DNA of 64,000 nt, taken from positions 496,001-560,000 of the forward strand of contig JACGCN010000004.1 in assembly GCA_014905825.1 (NCBI GenBank). The letters run 5' to 3'. Below are positions 49,914-60,228 of this stretch, piece by piece (position 1 is the first letter of the stretch; every line of letters begins with the position of its first letter). A program made the translations under genes and the position numbers. This DNA comes from Lyophyllum atratum (Eukaryota; Basidiomycota; Agaricomycetes; Agaricales; Lyophyllaceae). The notes below the pieces were generated by a model. The model was not told where the DNA came from. It searched no databases and saw nothing but the letters and a program-made list of their open reading frames with translations.

Positions 49914-50600
49914 AGCAAATGTGACCTGCAAGTTCTCGGGAAATGGCGGTGAGTGCCATGGTACTGCAACTGATTCTGGCAAGAATTTGTTGGAGTATTC
50001 TGATCGGAGATGCGGTGTAATCCTGCAGATCACTTACACAAGGTGCCAAGAACAGTATTTTGATGAAACAAAGCCTGAAGATATTGTGAAGGTGCTCTTT
50101 GCACAACACCACTATGATAAGTGAACATATAGTAAAGCAAATTTTGTATTTTGTTGAAACTCATAGTGTGAACAAATTCAGAATTTATTCCGTAAAGAAA
50201 TGTAAAAAAACATTCACAATATTTTTACAATATGATCAGTGAATACTTCATAATATGTTCACAATATAGTGAGGTAGTCCAGACTATGGTGAAGATATGG
50301 TGAAAATATTTTAATGGAATGAAATGCTGGCGCGGTTTGGGAGCCTGTTTGTTCCGAATGGCTGGGTTGTGGATGAACGGCAGGTCCGAGTTCTATCGAG
50401 GTGGAACAACGTGGGCCTATTTGTTGTTGTCGTTGCGCACCAGGGCCTAGCCTCACAATGATCCCGCGGGCCTGATCAGCCTTAATATATTGTAAAGGTG
50501 CTCTTTGTGTGATAACACTATGATAAATAAAGATATGATAGGCCCAATCTTGTATTTTATCGAAAATCATAGTATGAACAAATTCAGAATTAAAAAATTC
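49914..50600. repeat. foldback element, copy 2 (rearranged)
   Basis: 49914-50310 repeats 38831-39218 almost base for base (a short insert near 50123 is the main difference). Instead of the inverted right arm, about 170 bases of unrelated G/C-rich sequence follow. Then 50482-50600 carries the other arm's sequence in direct orientation (TTGTAAAGGTGCTCTTTGTG...). The palindrome is therefore lost here although both arm sequences are present. Confidence 0.75.
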
Positions 50601-50890
50601 ATGATCACGTGCTATAAACAAAGCCACATCAAATGAACTGATGTCGCAATGCTGCTTCTCTCCCCCCGTCATCTGCAGCGAACTGCGCGCCCATGTTTGA
50701 AGTAAAGGCTCAGGTCACAGGGGGTACATTTTTCTCCCTAAGGCACATGTCGCTAACTAGTTACTATACAGTCTGGACATTGATAGTGATGCTACCTGCA
50801 TACTCATATCACAGATGCAACGCCGTATGTTTGTATTGCTGTGGTTGTCTTGACTAATACTACGTAAAGCACAGGCATCTTTCTCTAGGA
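50601..50890. other. stretch with no recognised gene
   Basis: Just under 300 bases after the rearranged repeat. No coding signal or repeat noticed. Confidence 0.45.
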
Positions 50891-51145
50891 ACGGCCAGTT
50901 TGGGGACTGCCAAACCCTAGCACGCCCAGTTATGGGTGCACGGAGACGTGGGCCGGTTGAGGCTAGAGCGTTGCATCAGATGTTGGAGCGGACGCGCTCC
51001 GAAGCCAGTTTAGGGTCTGCCAAACTCTAGCGCGCCCAGTTATGGACGTGCGTTCCCACAGGTCAATTAAGACCTTGCGTTCTCCAGTGCCCAGTTAGGG
51101 GTGTGCAGAGTCGCGAACCAGTTAAGGCTAGTGCGGAGGTACAAG
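50891..51145. repeat. imperfect repeats of about 110 bases
   Basis: GCCAGTTTGGGGACTGCCAA at about 50893 recurs as GCCAGTTTAGGGTCTGCCAA at about 51003, each followed by a CTAG(C)...CGCCCAGTTATGG block. A third, weaker copy starts near 51090 (GCCCAGTTAGGGGTGTGCA). Non-coding. Confidence 0.7.
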
Positions 51146-51194
51146 CGTCCAACCTGCAAGTTGGTTGTGACGTTGAACGCCGTAACATACCGAG

Positions 51195-51519
51195 GTATTA
51201 GATTTTCATGCCTCCCGCGCCTTTGTGCCCCACAGATCGCCCAGAAGATGGGATGGACCTGGTGGGGTTTTTCTTTTTTTCCAATTTCATACATAGTGTC
51301 TATACTGCGCGCCATTAATTACTGAGCTGGGTACTTCGATGACCCGGCCAGTCATCGAAGGGCTACTGGCGAGTAGGCATTAGATTTCCAAGCCTCCCGC
51401 ACCCCACAGATCGCCCAGACGATAGGATAGACCTGATGGGATTTCTTCTCAATTCCATACATAGTATTTATACTGTACGCCATTAGTCGATGGGCTGGGT
51501 ACTTCGATGGTAAGGCCAG
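51195..51519. repeat. diverged tandem duplication of about 150 bases
   Basis: Unit 1 (51195-51351) and unit 2 (51377-51519) share ATTAGATTT, GCCTCCCGC, CCCCACAGATCGCCCAGA, CCATACATAGT, TATACTG, GCCATTA, GGGCTGGGTACTTCGATG-like blocks and end GGCCAG. They differ by many substitutions and small gaps, so the duplication is old. It lies upstream of the H3-tail-like gene. Confidence 0.75.
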
Positions 51520-51560
51520 ACTCTTGATCCCGTGTCCGACGCGTCAGTGACACGATCACG

Positions 51561-51576
51561 TGATATAAATGATAAA
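51561..51576 (+). promoter_or_regulatory. TATA-like box and E-box-like palindrome of the H3-tail-like gene
   Basis: TGATATAAATGATAAA lies about 60 bases upstream of the ATG at 51627 and is preceded directly by the palindrome TCACGTGA. Assigned by position and composition only. Confidence 0.35.
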
Positions 51577-51626
51577 ATGCCAGCTGCCAGCTCACATGCC
51601 GAAACTGGACCGTGAAGCTGCTCGTC

Positions 51627-53917
51627 ATGGGAAGAACAAAGCAAACCGCTGCACAGTCAACAGAGGAGCCAGCACCGCGCAAGGCACTGGTCGTCCCACC
51701 GTCCAAAAAGCCCCCACCAAGCAAGAAGCGCAAGGCCCCGGCTGACAAGGAGACCGAAAGTAGACGTTCAAGCCAGCTCAACCCGACCTTTGAAGCAGTA
51801 GAGGAAGTGGATGTTGCGACCTCACAGGTTATGGTCAACGTTCAGCAGGACGGCCACAATGAAGCACGTTCTCGCAACTCCTAGTCTGTAGATCCAGTGT
51901 TAATCCCTCCAGCAAAGTTTTGTGCAGGCTGTAGGGGAGGCAGACTTATTAAATGCTCCACCTGTAGAGGGGTCGTCTGTGAAGATTGCATTACGTTTCC
52001 TCAGACCTTGAGCGACGACGAACAGTTCCAGTGCCCCCCATGCTACCTTGCGCGCCAAGACAAAGACCGGAATGTAGGGCCATACCGCGTGAGTTCGTCA
52101 CATTTACACGTAATTGGAAGTGTTTTGAACTCGTAGACTCAGGGATTTGCTAATGCGAAGGAAGCTACGTGTTTAAAGGCGATGCCCACCACTCGCGACG
52201 CATTTGCGTCCTGCAGCTCTCCAGCGCTTGTAATCCTTTCCGTCCACCTGGCGTCCGTAGATCCCACCGGTGATTCTGCTAGGACAGTGTACCATAACAT
52301 TGCCCCGTTCCTTCCCAAGAACGTTGTGTTCGTCGACTTACCTTGGGACTAGGATGAAGGGTTCGAAGACTATAACAAGAAAATTGACGAGCTGGTGCTT
52401 CGGTTGGAGGAAGGGGACCTGAAGAGGTGAGCCACAATGACAAGTTGGCGCGGATGTGCTAAATACAACGAGATCATAGGTTCCGAAACTTCGCCGTATA
52501 CTTCACGGATCATAGCAATCCAAGGTGTGGAGACCTTCACTTCACCGTTGGCTGCGTGGGAGTGATGTGTGTAACCTCGGTATATATGCATATTATTGGA
52601 AAGGCGGTTGGAGGTTACAGTCTTTCCCCGGTCCTTGACACACCCCCACTCCTTGACACAAAGGCCTATTTTTACACTTCAACTTGTTCAATTGCCTCGG
52701 AGTTTTTTGTGAAGGCGAATTATATAATGTATCTATCTGATCTCTGAATGCAGAGGATGTCTGTGTTGAGAAAACATGAAATTTTATTGTGCTATATCTG
52801 CAGATACGGAGGAACTTCCGGGAAACTCTGACTCATAGATGATAATGCATATGAAGAGGTCCCCTTTCACCATGTACTACGCGTACCTCTGAATTGGTTG
52901 TGGGAGGGTTTGACTGTTTCGACGATGAAATGTCCTCGACACAGTCACATCACAATTGCTAAATCAGGTCTCGCGTATCATGATCAAACGTCGGTTGCCT
53001 CTAAACTCTGCGCCTGTTTTGGTTGCGCCTGATGTGACTGGTGTGTCGAGGACTGTAATTTTGTTGATAAGGACATTTTGAACAGATGTCCTTCATCGTC
53101 TATATTCCTCTCCGTGGATAGTGAGTTTCAATAGCTACACTACATCTTCATATCCTAATTCAAGATATTGCCAACTCTAATTTCCTATTGCCTCTCCGAA
53201 AGAAATTTCCGACAGCCATCTTTATTTGGGTGTGTCAAGGACCGGGGAAAGACTGTACTGGAATAATATTCCAGGTACTCAACTCAAACATCTCTTTCCG
53301 CCATCTCTGACTGCATTCTTCGAGGAGGGAAAGCGGAATACTTTGACGATGTTAGTCTGTGGGGCTATTGTTACCAACAAGGACGCCTACGAGGACCTGA
53401 AGGCATTTGCGGACCTGTAAGTCTTTGTATATACGTCATATGCCCTAGCTAAATGACTACAGCGGACACTCTTGGATCATGGCCTTCGGGCAGAAAGTCA
53501 TGCAGCTCGCGCTCACAAACCTGCTCCTTCAAGCCGCGTCCCTTTCGTGGTTTATCTATGAATGACAATGGGACGGCGTCCTGGACGATCTCCAGAACGT
53601 CGGAGCTCACACCGACATATACAAGCTCGAGAAGGACAAGCCCACCATTCGGTACGTATGGGCCCATCAGGGGATCAAATCATTCGGCGAGCCCACGCCG
53701 TATAGCTGCCGAAAACGCTTGCAACATCAAAGCATGGGGTGTGCCCATCGATGTCAAAATGCGCAACAAGAAACAGGCGGAGCAGCTCGCCCACAAATGC
53801 AACTACTGCTCGAACCACATCACCTATAATCTCAAGGACATGTTTGTGAAGCATACGGTTGGAGATCGTACAGCGGTCGCGCCGCGGGGCGAATGGTACT
53901 GGGAAGAAATTAATTAG
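51627..53917 (+). pseudogene. histone H3-tail-like N-terminus joined to a PHD-like zinc finger; decayed gene
   Basis: The protein starts MGRTKQTAAQSTEEPAPRK. Histone H3 starts MARTKQTARKSTGGKAPRK, so positions 2-7 keep RTKQTA with Lys4, while Arg8, Lys9 and Lys14 are changed to Ala, Gln and Pro. A Lys/Pro-rich linker follows. After an intron (51829-51884) comes an eight-cysteine finger (FCAGCRGGRLIKCSTC, VVCEDC, CPPC; Cx2Cx7Cx2Cx4Cx2Cx14Cx2C), PHD-like with Cys for His. Further exons read ALVILSVHLASVDPTGDSAR, VVFVDLPWD, then a TAG (52350-52352), DEGFEDYNKKIDELVLRLEE, FAVYFTDHSNPRCGDLHFT, TQLKHLFPPSLTAFFEEGKR, WIMAFGQKVMQLALTN, a TGA (53563-53565), GVLDDLQNVGAHTDIYKLEK and, after a frameshift near 53712, AWGVPIDVKMRNKKQAEQLA and a zinc-ribbon-like CNYCSNH. 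A MITE occupies one intron. I recall this architecture from other agaricomycetes; its role is unknown. Confidence 0.7.
52618..53255. mobile_element. 638-bp MITE with TA duplication (pogo/Tc1-mariner-like ends)
   Basis: The ends are perfect 28-base inverted repeats, starting CAGTCTTTCCCCGGTCC on the left and ending with its complement GGACCGGGGAAAGACTG on the right. TA flanks both ends (52616-52617 and 53256-53257). CAGT...ACTG termini with TA duplication are typical of pogo/Fot1-type elements. There is no open frame inside. It inserted into an intron of the H3-tail-like gene: the donor side (GTGTGTAACC near 52568) and the acceptor (ATTCCAG, 53274) lie on either side. Confidence 0.88.
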
Positions 53918-54223
53918 ACCTACGAACATTGCTTTAGAATAGTATGCCTCGACAATATATCGTAACATCAAAGAAAGAAACGAGAATGAAGGAACCATAG
54001 TGAATAGGAACTGATAAAGCACGTCGTGCTTGCGACACTGATGTTGAAGGCAATGCAATTTTTGTGTCACAAGAGAATACAGGCACGGCAGACTACAATA
54101 CGATTGACGACAAAGTACGTGAACTAGCAGGAGTAACGCTAGGAAAACGATGTGCAAACAACCGTCCCTTTGCTCCCGCCAACTAAGCCACCGTGCCCGA
54201 AGGAGCGCTTGCTAAACCACCGG

Positions 54224-55094
54224 TCAACCAGACTTCGAACCGCGCTTCTTAGCAACAGCCTTCTCCGAGCCTGATGCAAGGACAAAGCCAGGGGCACTAA
54301 GGACAATGACAAATTGAACATTTGACGAAAGGTAAACGGTACCGGGGCCGTAGGTCTTGACGGAATCCCTTGGTGAGCTTACTGGGACGTCCGTCATAAA
54401 CAGGCACTGAAACGACATCGTTAGCCTAACTCGGAGTGCTGCAGGAAAAGATTACTCACCAGTGTCTTCCTTCATGTGCGATTGGATTTGCTGAGACGGC
54501 CATCGCTTGCGCAGCTACTGGAGACTTTACAGAAAAGGTGATGGACGACTTCTTCTTCTGAGGGATGGTAGCATTGGCGGCTGTAATGGAGAACGTAGAG
54601 TGAGAACAGCTGAGAACGAGTAATGAAAAACTTACAGCTAGCAGCCTGCGCAGTCTGGAAAGACTGAGGACCTCTCCCCTCACCGTAAGTGGAGAAATTG
54701 AAGCCAAGCTCAGACGTGGGACCCATGATGACAGGCTGGGGGAACTTGAAAAGGAGGCCCCAAGCGGAAGTGTCGCAACGGAACTCCTGGCTCATGGGGG
54801 CAATCAAGATGCGATGGATATTGGTGGGTGTGGCAGTGTTCATAACGGGTGTGAACAAGGAGCTTTCGGGAACGACGCCCATCATGACACCGATCGCAAG
54901 GGGGTGGCGGCCGTCGGCAATCCTGAGGCGACCGGCGGGGTCAACGACAAGTTCGCTGGGGTCGATTCTGGCAGTGTTCACATAGCAGCCCGACTGCACG
55001 AACTTCAAACCCGCAACAAAATAACTGAGAGGAGTTATCAGCGAGCATCAGCAACAGAGGGAGGTTTTGCGCACGGAATGGCAGCGACGGGCAT
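54224..55094 (-). CDS. protein of unknown family
   Basis: The exon starting MPVAAIPYFVAGLKFVQSGC (joined across an intron by CTCTCAG) continues YVNTARIDPSELVVDPAGRL, ADGRHPLAIGVMMGVV, TNIHRILIAPMSQEFRCDTS, WGLLFKFPQPVIMGPTSE and QSFQTAQAAS. After an intron (donor near 54633) ANATIPQKKKSSITFSVKSP follows, then a last exon TDVPVSSPRDSVKTYGPGTV and SSNVQFVIVLSAPGF with a basic end. The joint before the last exon is uncertain: the only frame-keeping intron is 34 bases, unusually short here. The SNVQFVIVLS end is a feature I associate with uncharacterised agaricomycete proteins. No signal peptide or clear domain. Confidence 0.45.
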
Positions 55095-55561
55095 TCCTTG
55101 CGAGATGCTTTCAAGCGAGCACCTTTGGGAGTCAACATCTTCGGAATGGCCAGAGGAGTGACTGTCGGACTTCATCGTTTTCGTTCAAGGTTAGTCCTTG
55201 CAAGAGGTCAGAAAAACAAACGCAGAAGGGTCGGCAGAAGTACACACCCTGGATGAGACTCCCATTCCGCTGCCACGAGGGCGGCTTTGGCATGAACTTT
55301 ATCGAGCGTTTTTTTGACAGGTTTACTTAAGTCAAAGGCTGGTCAACAAAGATAACAAAAAACTGGTGAAAGAACGTACAGAGGCGATGCTGACTGCTCA
55401 GCCAACCGTGCCTTCTCAGTCTTTGACTTCAATTGACTGGTTATACCAACAGGGAAAAGTTTAAAATAGAGAGGCGGAGACGAATGCAGAAATTCTCACA
55501 CAGGGCGTCCTGCAGGGCTGAAGCCCAGAGAGAAGAGAAAATCAGCATCCATAACTTATGA
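55095..55561. other. stretch between divergent genes
   Basis: About 470 bases. A plus-strand frame through 55230-55330 has some protein-like text but cannot be joined to the oxygenase downstream. Probably promoter sequence with decayed material. Confidence 0.35.
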
Positions 55562-56224
55562 ATGTACGACAGGAGCTGGAACCGCAGGCACGGACTCCAG
55601 TGGCTCGGAATCCGTATCCTGCATGCTCCTGGTCTGTTTCCCTTTGGGCTCGATACTCATGCCACGGGAGTTACAGTCGAACTGCAGCACCTTGAAACCC
55701 TCATGGAATCTCCGAGAGTTCCTTTCGGCCAGAGAATGGCTGTCTCAAATCACTGCTCCCGAGGTCGTGATAAACAGCATTCTCCTCTTACCCATCGTCT
55801 CTACGACGATGCTGCTGCTGCCTTATCCAAGCTCCGTATACTCCCAGCGATGCAAGAAATAGCTTCTCAATTGTCTGTTTTTACTGGCATATCCGTAATA
55901 GCTAATCGTCTCACCCCATCTCACGTCGACCATCGCAGCAGCCGATGTTGGTACGACTCCCTTGCTAGTGTTGGTCCATTCAGCACAGCTTATCTCGATT
56001 TCCCGGATATCCGACTTCGTCTGTCCTACGACCCTTGCACAGTAGTGAACCTTTGCGGCAACACTTCAAAGCACGAGGTGATGGACTGGAGTGGTGGGGA
56101 GCGTGTGTGCATGGTGCACTACCTGCGTAGCGATGTGTTGGATTTCCTCGGGTTTGGTGAATCAGGCCGGGTTAGGCAATCCGACTTCGAAGCGCGACAC
56201 AGAATCCCAGGATTCTGTGTCTAG
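55562..56224 (+). CDS. TET/JBP-like 2-oxoglutarate/Fe(II) dioxygenase
   Basis: The family oxidises 5-methylcytosine or thymine in DNA; agaricomycetes have many copies, often with transposons. The frame of 220 codons (first Met right after a stop) contains GIRILHAPGLFPFGLDTHAT, then LTPSHVDHRSSRCWYDSLAS with the iron-binding His121-x-Asp123, AYLDFPDIRLRLSYDPCTVV and NLCGNTSKHEVMDWSGGERV with the distal His171 and Arg181 for 2-oxoglutarate, then VLDFLGFGESGRVRQSDF. All catalytic residues are present. Residues about 38-78 look wrong in this frame, whereas the neighbouring frame over the same DNA reads NCSTLKPSWNLREFL and EWLSQITAPEVVINSILL, which fits the family. Two compensating indels (near 55670 and 55791) would explain this. 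The N-terminus may also be incomplete. Confidence 0.68.
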   Translation: MYDRSWNRRHGLQWLGIRILHAPGLFPFGLDTHATGVTVELQHLETLMESPRVPFGQRMAVSNHCSRGRDKQHSPLTHRLYDDAAAALSKLRILPAMQEIASQLSVFTGISVIANRLTPSHVDHRSSRCWYDSLASVGPFSTAYLDFPDIRLRLSYDPCTVVNLCGNTSKHEVMDWSGGERVCMVHYLRSDVLDFLGFGESGRVRQSDFEARHRIPGFCV

Positions 56225-57359
56225 ATATATCATTATTATTAAGTATCAGCAGGCGGTTCCGTATACCTTGTCACGTGGTAAATGTTGGTTCTGAAGCCTG
56301 GCTTCTTTTTTTTGCGTCCCTTGTCATCCCCCACAATGCAAAAACGCCGTCGCTCCAGCATATCGTTTTTCTTCGAGATTATCGCGCTCGTTAGTTTGCT
56401 CATACTTCCATGGTCTATTCGCCTGGATCAGAGCAAGGGGCTTTCTACGTATATTCTAATGACCATAACGTCGTATGTGAGATTTGACAGTTCATTGCGC
56501 AGTCTTGCCGCGCATCGGTCCCCTCGCGGGATTTTCAGCCTCCCTGTGGCTATCGAAGTGTGTGTATTACAAATTTGTGTACTCGAAGCCTTATTCAGAC
56601 ACTATTTTTTATAGATCCCAGCCCATCGCAATTCAAGCTTGCACCGCTGCTCGCGCAGTTCTTCAATCGGGTCGTCCCGCTATGATAGCCCTGCCCACAT
56701 TGGGTGCAACACAGGCCTTATCCCCGCCTCTAAGCTTTCAGCTTACCACGTACCCTCCATGTGTCCTTGCATATCTATAACATCTACATCATATCGACCT
56801 ACGTCCTGCTTTTTGGTTCCGCATTTCACTGAGAGCACGTCAGCTTTGCATCACATAAACTTTCAGTGCTTTTAAGGCCCCATGTTTTTATACTGGCTCA
56901 GAACATACTGCGACAGCGTCTTCGTCTATATCATGCTGCCGAGCTCTGGTCTCGTAGTCATTACTCTAGTTCATTGTCATGGTACCATCGTAGTCTCATC
57001 AACTGGTCAGTTGTTGCATCCTCCCTGGGAAGCAGTGTTGGTCGAACTTGTTCTATTGTTCGGTGGCTCATGCAGCGTGAAGCTCTTTACAAGCACCATT
57101 TTCTAGCAGGTGACAGAAGAGTCACTCGTGCAAGCGGTGACTACAGCATTTCTACCAGTCCCACAGGTCACCTTGCGCTTGTCGAGCACAACTGCCTTTT
57201 GTATTATTATTTACAAATTGTTTTTCACTTTATTCGAAGGCTTATAGGACCGCGCAACTATCTACTAATGTAACCACATTTTCTTTTGTAAAATTTCGTT
57301 TCTCTGGCAATACATACTGGCCGTGTACCACCTCTCCATCCATACCATTAGCTTCTACT
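56225..57359. other. 1.1-kb stretch with no recognised gene
   Basis: Several frames of 70-135 codons overlap here, rich in Leu/Ser/Tyr, with no domain and no intron pattern. It probably is decayed or non-coding DNA between the oxygenase and the Helitron remnant, possibly including the Helitron's 5' part. Confidence 0.4.
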
Positions 57360-59117
57360 TTGCCTGTAGGGGGAGGGGTAGGTTTGGCTAAAAACCTGCG
57401 TTGTTTCACCTTTGAAGAGATCAATCCGTTCATGACCAGCGACTTCAACGGCTCACCAGACGATTATACCTTGAAATTTGTCAATCATGTTGATAGTCGT
57501 GGACTTTTACAGTACCCACCTACAGACACGCAAATGTCCCTCTCCGACTTCTTGTGCAATGTGCATCAATCGCCAATATGAAACAGGTCGCAAGGATTCA
57601 CTCTATATCTCTGCCAAAGCGGCCCTATCGAGATGACATGCTTTCGGCGCTGGAAGGCCACAGTTGTATCGCATGCAATATCTACTCAAGTGTCTTAATT
57701 CTGAAGCCATCCCGTAATCTTAGAGCTAAAATTGCTGACGAAAAAAAGAGAGCAGCTATATCACAAGCAAAAGAGTCTGTCAGTGCCGGTGTTCCAGTGT
57801 GGCCTCCTGATGACAATACACCCTTTCCTCCCCCTCCATGGACGCCTGAAATTTCTTACAAAATTGTCAAGGATTTCTGCACTGAAATGTTAGAGGAGGG
57901 AGGCTGTGCTGTATGTGGTCAGTTGGTTCCTGTTCATATGCTGAGCCCCCTCTAAAATATCAAATGTATGCTTCATGTTCTCGAGACACCAGGCGTAACG
58001 AGAGTTGAAAGAAAATCTGCATCAGAACCAATAAGGGAGCAAAAAGGTCCAGTGTTGGATAGAGTTTGCTTCACTTGTAGGGCGTATATCAGAAAAGGCA
58101 AGGTACCTTCCTTTGCACTTGCAAATGGCTTCTGGCTCGGCGATGTTCCAGAGGTGCTGTCAAGTCTTAATTTTATGGAGAAACTCTTGATTGCTCGGGT
58201 ACGCCACAACTGTAATTTTGTCTGCGTGCCTCCTCTGGTCGCCATACGATGAGGGCTCACCTCGTAGCCTTTGAATCACCAGTCCCAAAATTGTACGACT
58301 TTCTACCACCACCCGTTGAAGACTTGGATGATGTTCTGGCTATCTTATTCACCGGTCCTGTCGTACCTACTGCTGAAGAATTCAAACGTACTCCAGTCTT
58401 GGTCAGACGCGTTGCTGTGAGGAAAGCTCTTGAATGGCTCGTTCTCCACCACTCAGACTATGCTGATGTGGGAATTTCTGACGAGAACTTATCCAAATAT
58501 CCGGAGGATAAGCCGCTGGTTTCCGTCATATACATGGAGAGCCTTACAACTAAGGTTCCCGAGGGCATCAGCGTTCATGCAGCGATGAGGAAGGTATAGA
58601 TGCGGGCAAGTGTCCATTTATTGTCCATGGTCTGACGGGTGATCAAATGGGTACGGAGTCAATTGAGAAGTTGAAGGGAATAGCCATGAAACATTGGAAT
58701 TCTGGAGGTAGGGCGCTTCAGGTGGGCCACACCAGTACCCCAGAGTCTATTTATAAAGACCCAGATCTCTACCCCCAGATGTTTCCTTGGCTATTTCCTT
58801 ACGGCTTGGGTGGTATAGAATCTACAGGCCGTTCTGACAATGCACATAAGAAACACCTCTTGTACCACGATAAGAGGTTTCAGAATGACATTGCGTTCCC
58901 ATTTGCAGCCTTCAGCCATCACCAAATAAAGGCCAGTAACACAGAAGGCTATTTGTTAGCAGATAAGATGGGCGTGAAGATGGAAATGGGTTCCCCAATG
59001 ATATGCATGTGCCTTCTGGGTAATCCTGATCACTATACGAGTCACAAATTTCGAACCTTCTACTGGCAGAGTTACGTCTCTGAAGTATTGTCAGCTTGGC
59101 CAGACGATACAGGCAAC
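57360..59117 (+). pseudogene. Helitron Rep/helicase protein, N-terminal part, internally deleted
   Basis: Frame segments in order: CFTFEEINPFMTSDFNGSPD; after a frame change RIHSISLPKRPYRDDMLSAL and EGGCAVCGQLVPVHMLSPL; LETPGVTRVERKSASEPIRE and RVCFTCRAYIRKGKVPSFAL (the Cys-containing DUF6570-like domain in front of fungal Helitrons); FESPVPKLYDFLPPPVEDLD; then the Helitron_like_N start ALQVGHTSTPESIYKDPDLY and PWLFPYGLGGIESTGRSDNA. The text jumps at about 58970 from GYLLADK straight to KMEMGSPMICMCLLGNPDHY, leaving out the several hundred residues that hold the HUH endonuclease motif. The coding line is then cut at 59117 by the hAT element and resumes at 63687. Confidence 0.72.
59110..59117. 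repeat. 8-base target-site duplication CAGGCAAC, left copy
   Basis: CAGGCAAC directly before TAGTGTTTCG and again at 63679-63686 directly after the right terminus. Eight bases is the hAT-superfamily length. Confidence 0.9.
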
Positions 59118-59262
59118 TAGTGTTTCGAGGTCCGGTTGCAGCAACCGCAAAAAAACCGCAACTGCAACCGGACCGCAACCGGTTGCAAAGCAACCGCTGG
59201 TCGCAGTTGCTGCGAATTGAAAACACAAAGATCGCGGTTGCGCAACTGGTTGCAACCGGTTG

Positions 59263-59624
59263 TGTTAGAACAGGCAAGCGCAGAGATGTCAGGTTAGACA
59301 GCTACAAGCTGAAGTCCGAAGTTAGAAACTGGTTTATTGAGGAACTGACTGATCTACTCACCTGAAGTCCGAAGTTAGAAACTGGGGACTTCAGGTCAAT
59401 CTAATCTACTATATATACTGTGCACAAGAAGGCTGTGTGCACTGGTTAGATGGTAGCTAAGGAAACTGATCTGGTCAACAGGCAGTGTAGTAAGTCACCA
59501 TCAAGATGGTGATGCAACCAACACAGCCTGCAACACAGGAATGCTGTACAGTAACAACCATCAAGATGGTTGATGGGAGATAGGTTGGGAACGAGATTAG
59601 ATAGCCCAGAAGGTGTTTCTAACA
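59263..59624 (-). repeat. 3' LTR of the Copia element
   Basis: 362 bases; compared with the other LTR it differs at GCGCAGAGATG (G in the other) and AAGGTGTTTCT (C in the other). It includes a TACTATATATACTG core-promoter-like run and an internal short repeat GAAGTCCGAAGTTAGAAACT present twice. Confidence 0.9.
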
Positions 59625-59634
59625 CTCCCCCCTG
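59625..59634 (-). other. polypurine tract of the Copia element
   Basis: On the minus strand the bases just before the 3' LTR are CAGGGGGGAG, a standard plus-strand priming site. Confidence 0.7.
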
Positions 59635-59682
59635 AACCAGCATATCTCCAAGTCAAGAAATAATAAGTAAACGAGAGGGAGA

Positions 59683-60228
59683 TTAAACGAAAATGCCCAT
59701 GTGTAGTCTACAGAATTCGACTTTTGGAAGAGGAAGGGGTTTAGTAAGTGCGATTTTGTGTGCATCTACAACGTCTCTAAGCCAGAAATAACAGAGATCA
59801 AGCTGTTTCATGCGCCCATGATGCTCGGGGTTCTTGGTGACACTGAGAGCGGATTGGTTGTCAATCATGAGGGGAGAGGCTTCCTTGACTGTGTAGCCCA
59901 TCTCATGCAAGATGTTGCGCATCCATAGGATCTCCTTCCCAGCTTCAACTGCAGCAATGTACTCTGCTTCAGTGGTTGAAAGCGCAACAAAGGTTTGCAA
60001 TTTGCTGCTCCAGCCAATTGCTCCACCACCAAGTGTCGTCAGATATCCCGCAGTAGAGCGTCCAGAATCCGGGCAATCACCATGAGAAGCATCACAGAAT
60101 GTGGTAAACAGCTCTGTGCCCAGACTACCATTGTAATGCAGCTTGTAATCAAGTGTGCCTTTGCAATAGCGCAACAAATGCTTGACTGCAGCCCAGTGCT
60201 TCGGTCCAGGAGATGAAACATTGCGCAT
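59683..60228 (-). pseudogene. Copia RNase H domain
   Basis: The frame reads GPKHWAAVKHLLRYCKGTLD, then FTTFCDASHGDCPDSGRSTA with the first catalytic Asp, GYLTTLGGGAIGWSSKLQTF, ALSTTEAEYIAAVEAGKEIL with the catalytic Glu, and SPLMIDNQSALSVTKNPEHH with the third acidic residue. It ends ALTKPLPLPKVEFCRLHMGI. The piece starts at MRNV, where a family copy would have about 40 more residues before GPKHW, so a deletion joins MRNV to SSPGPKHW. Confidence 0.8.
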
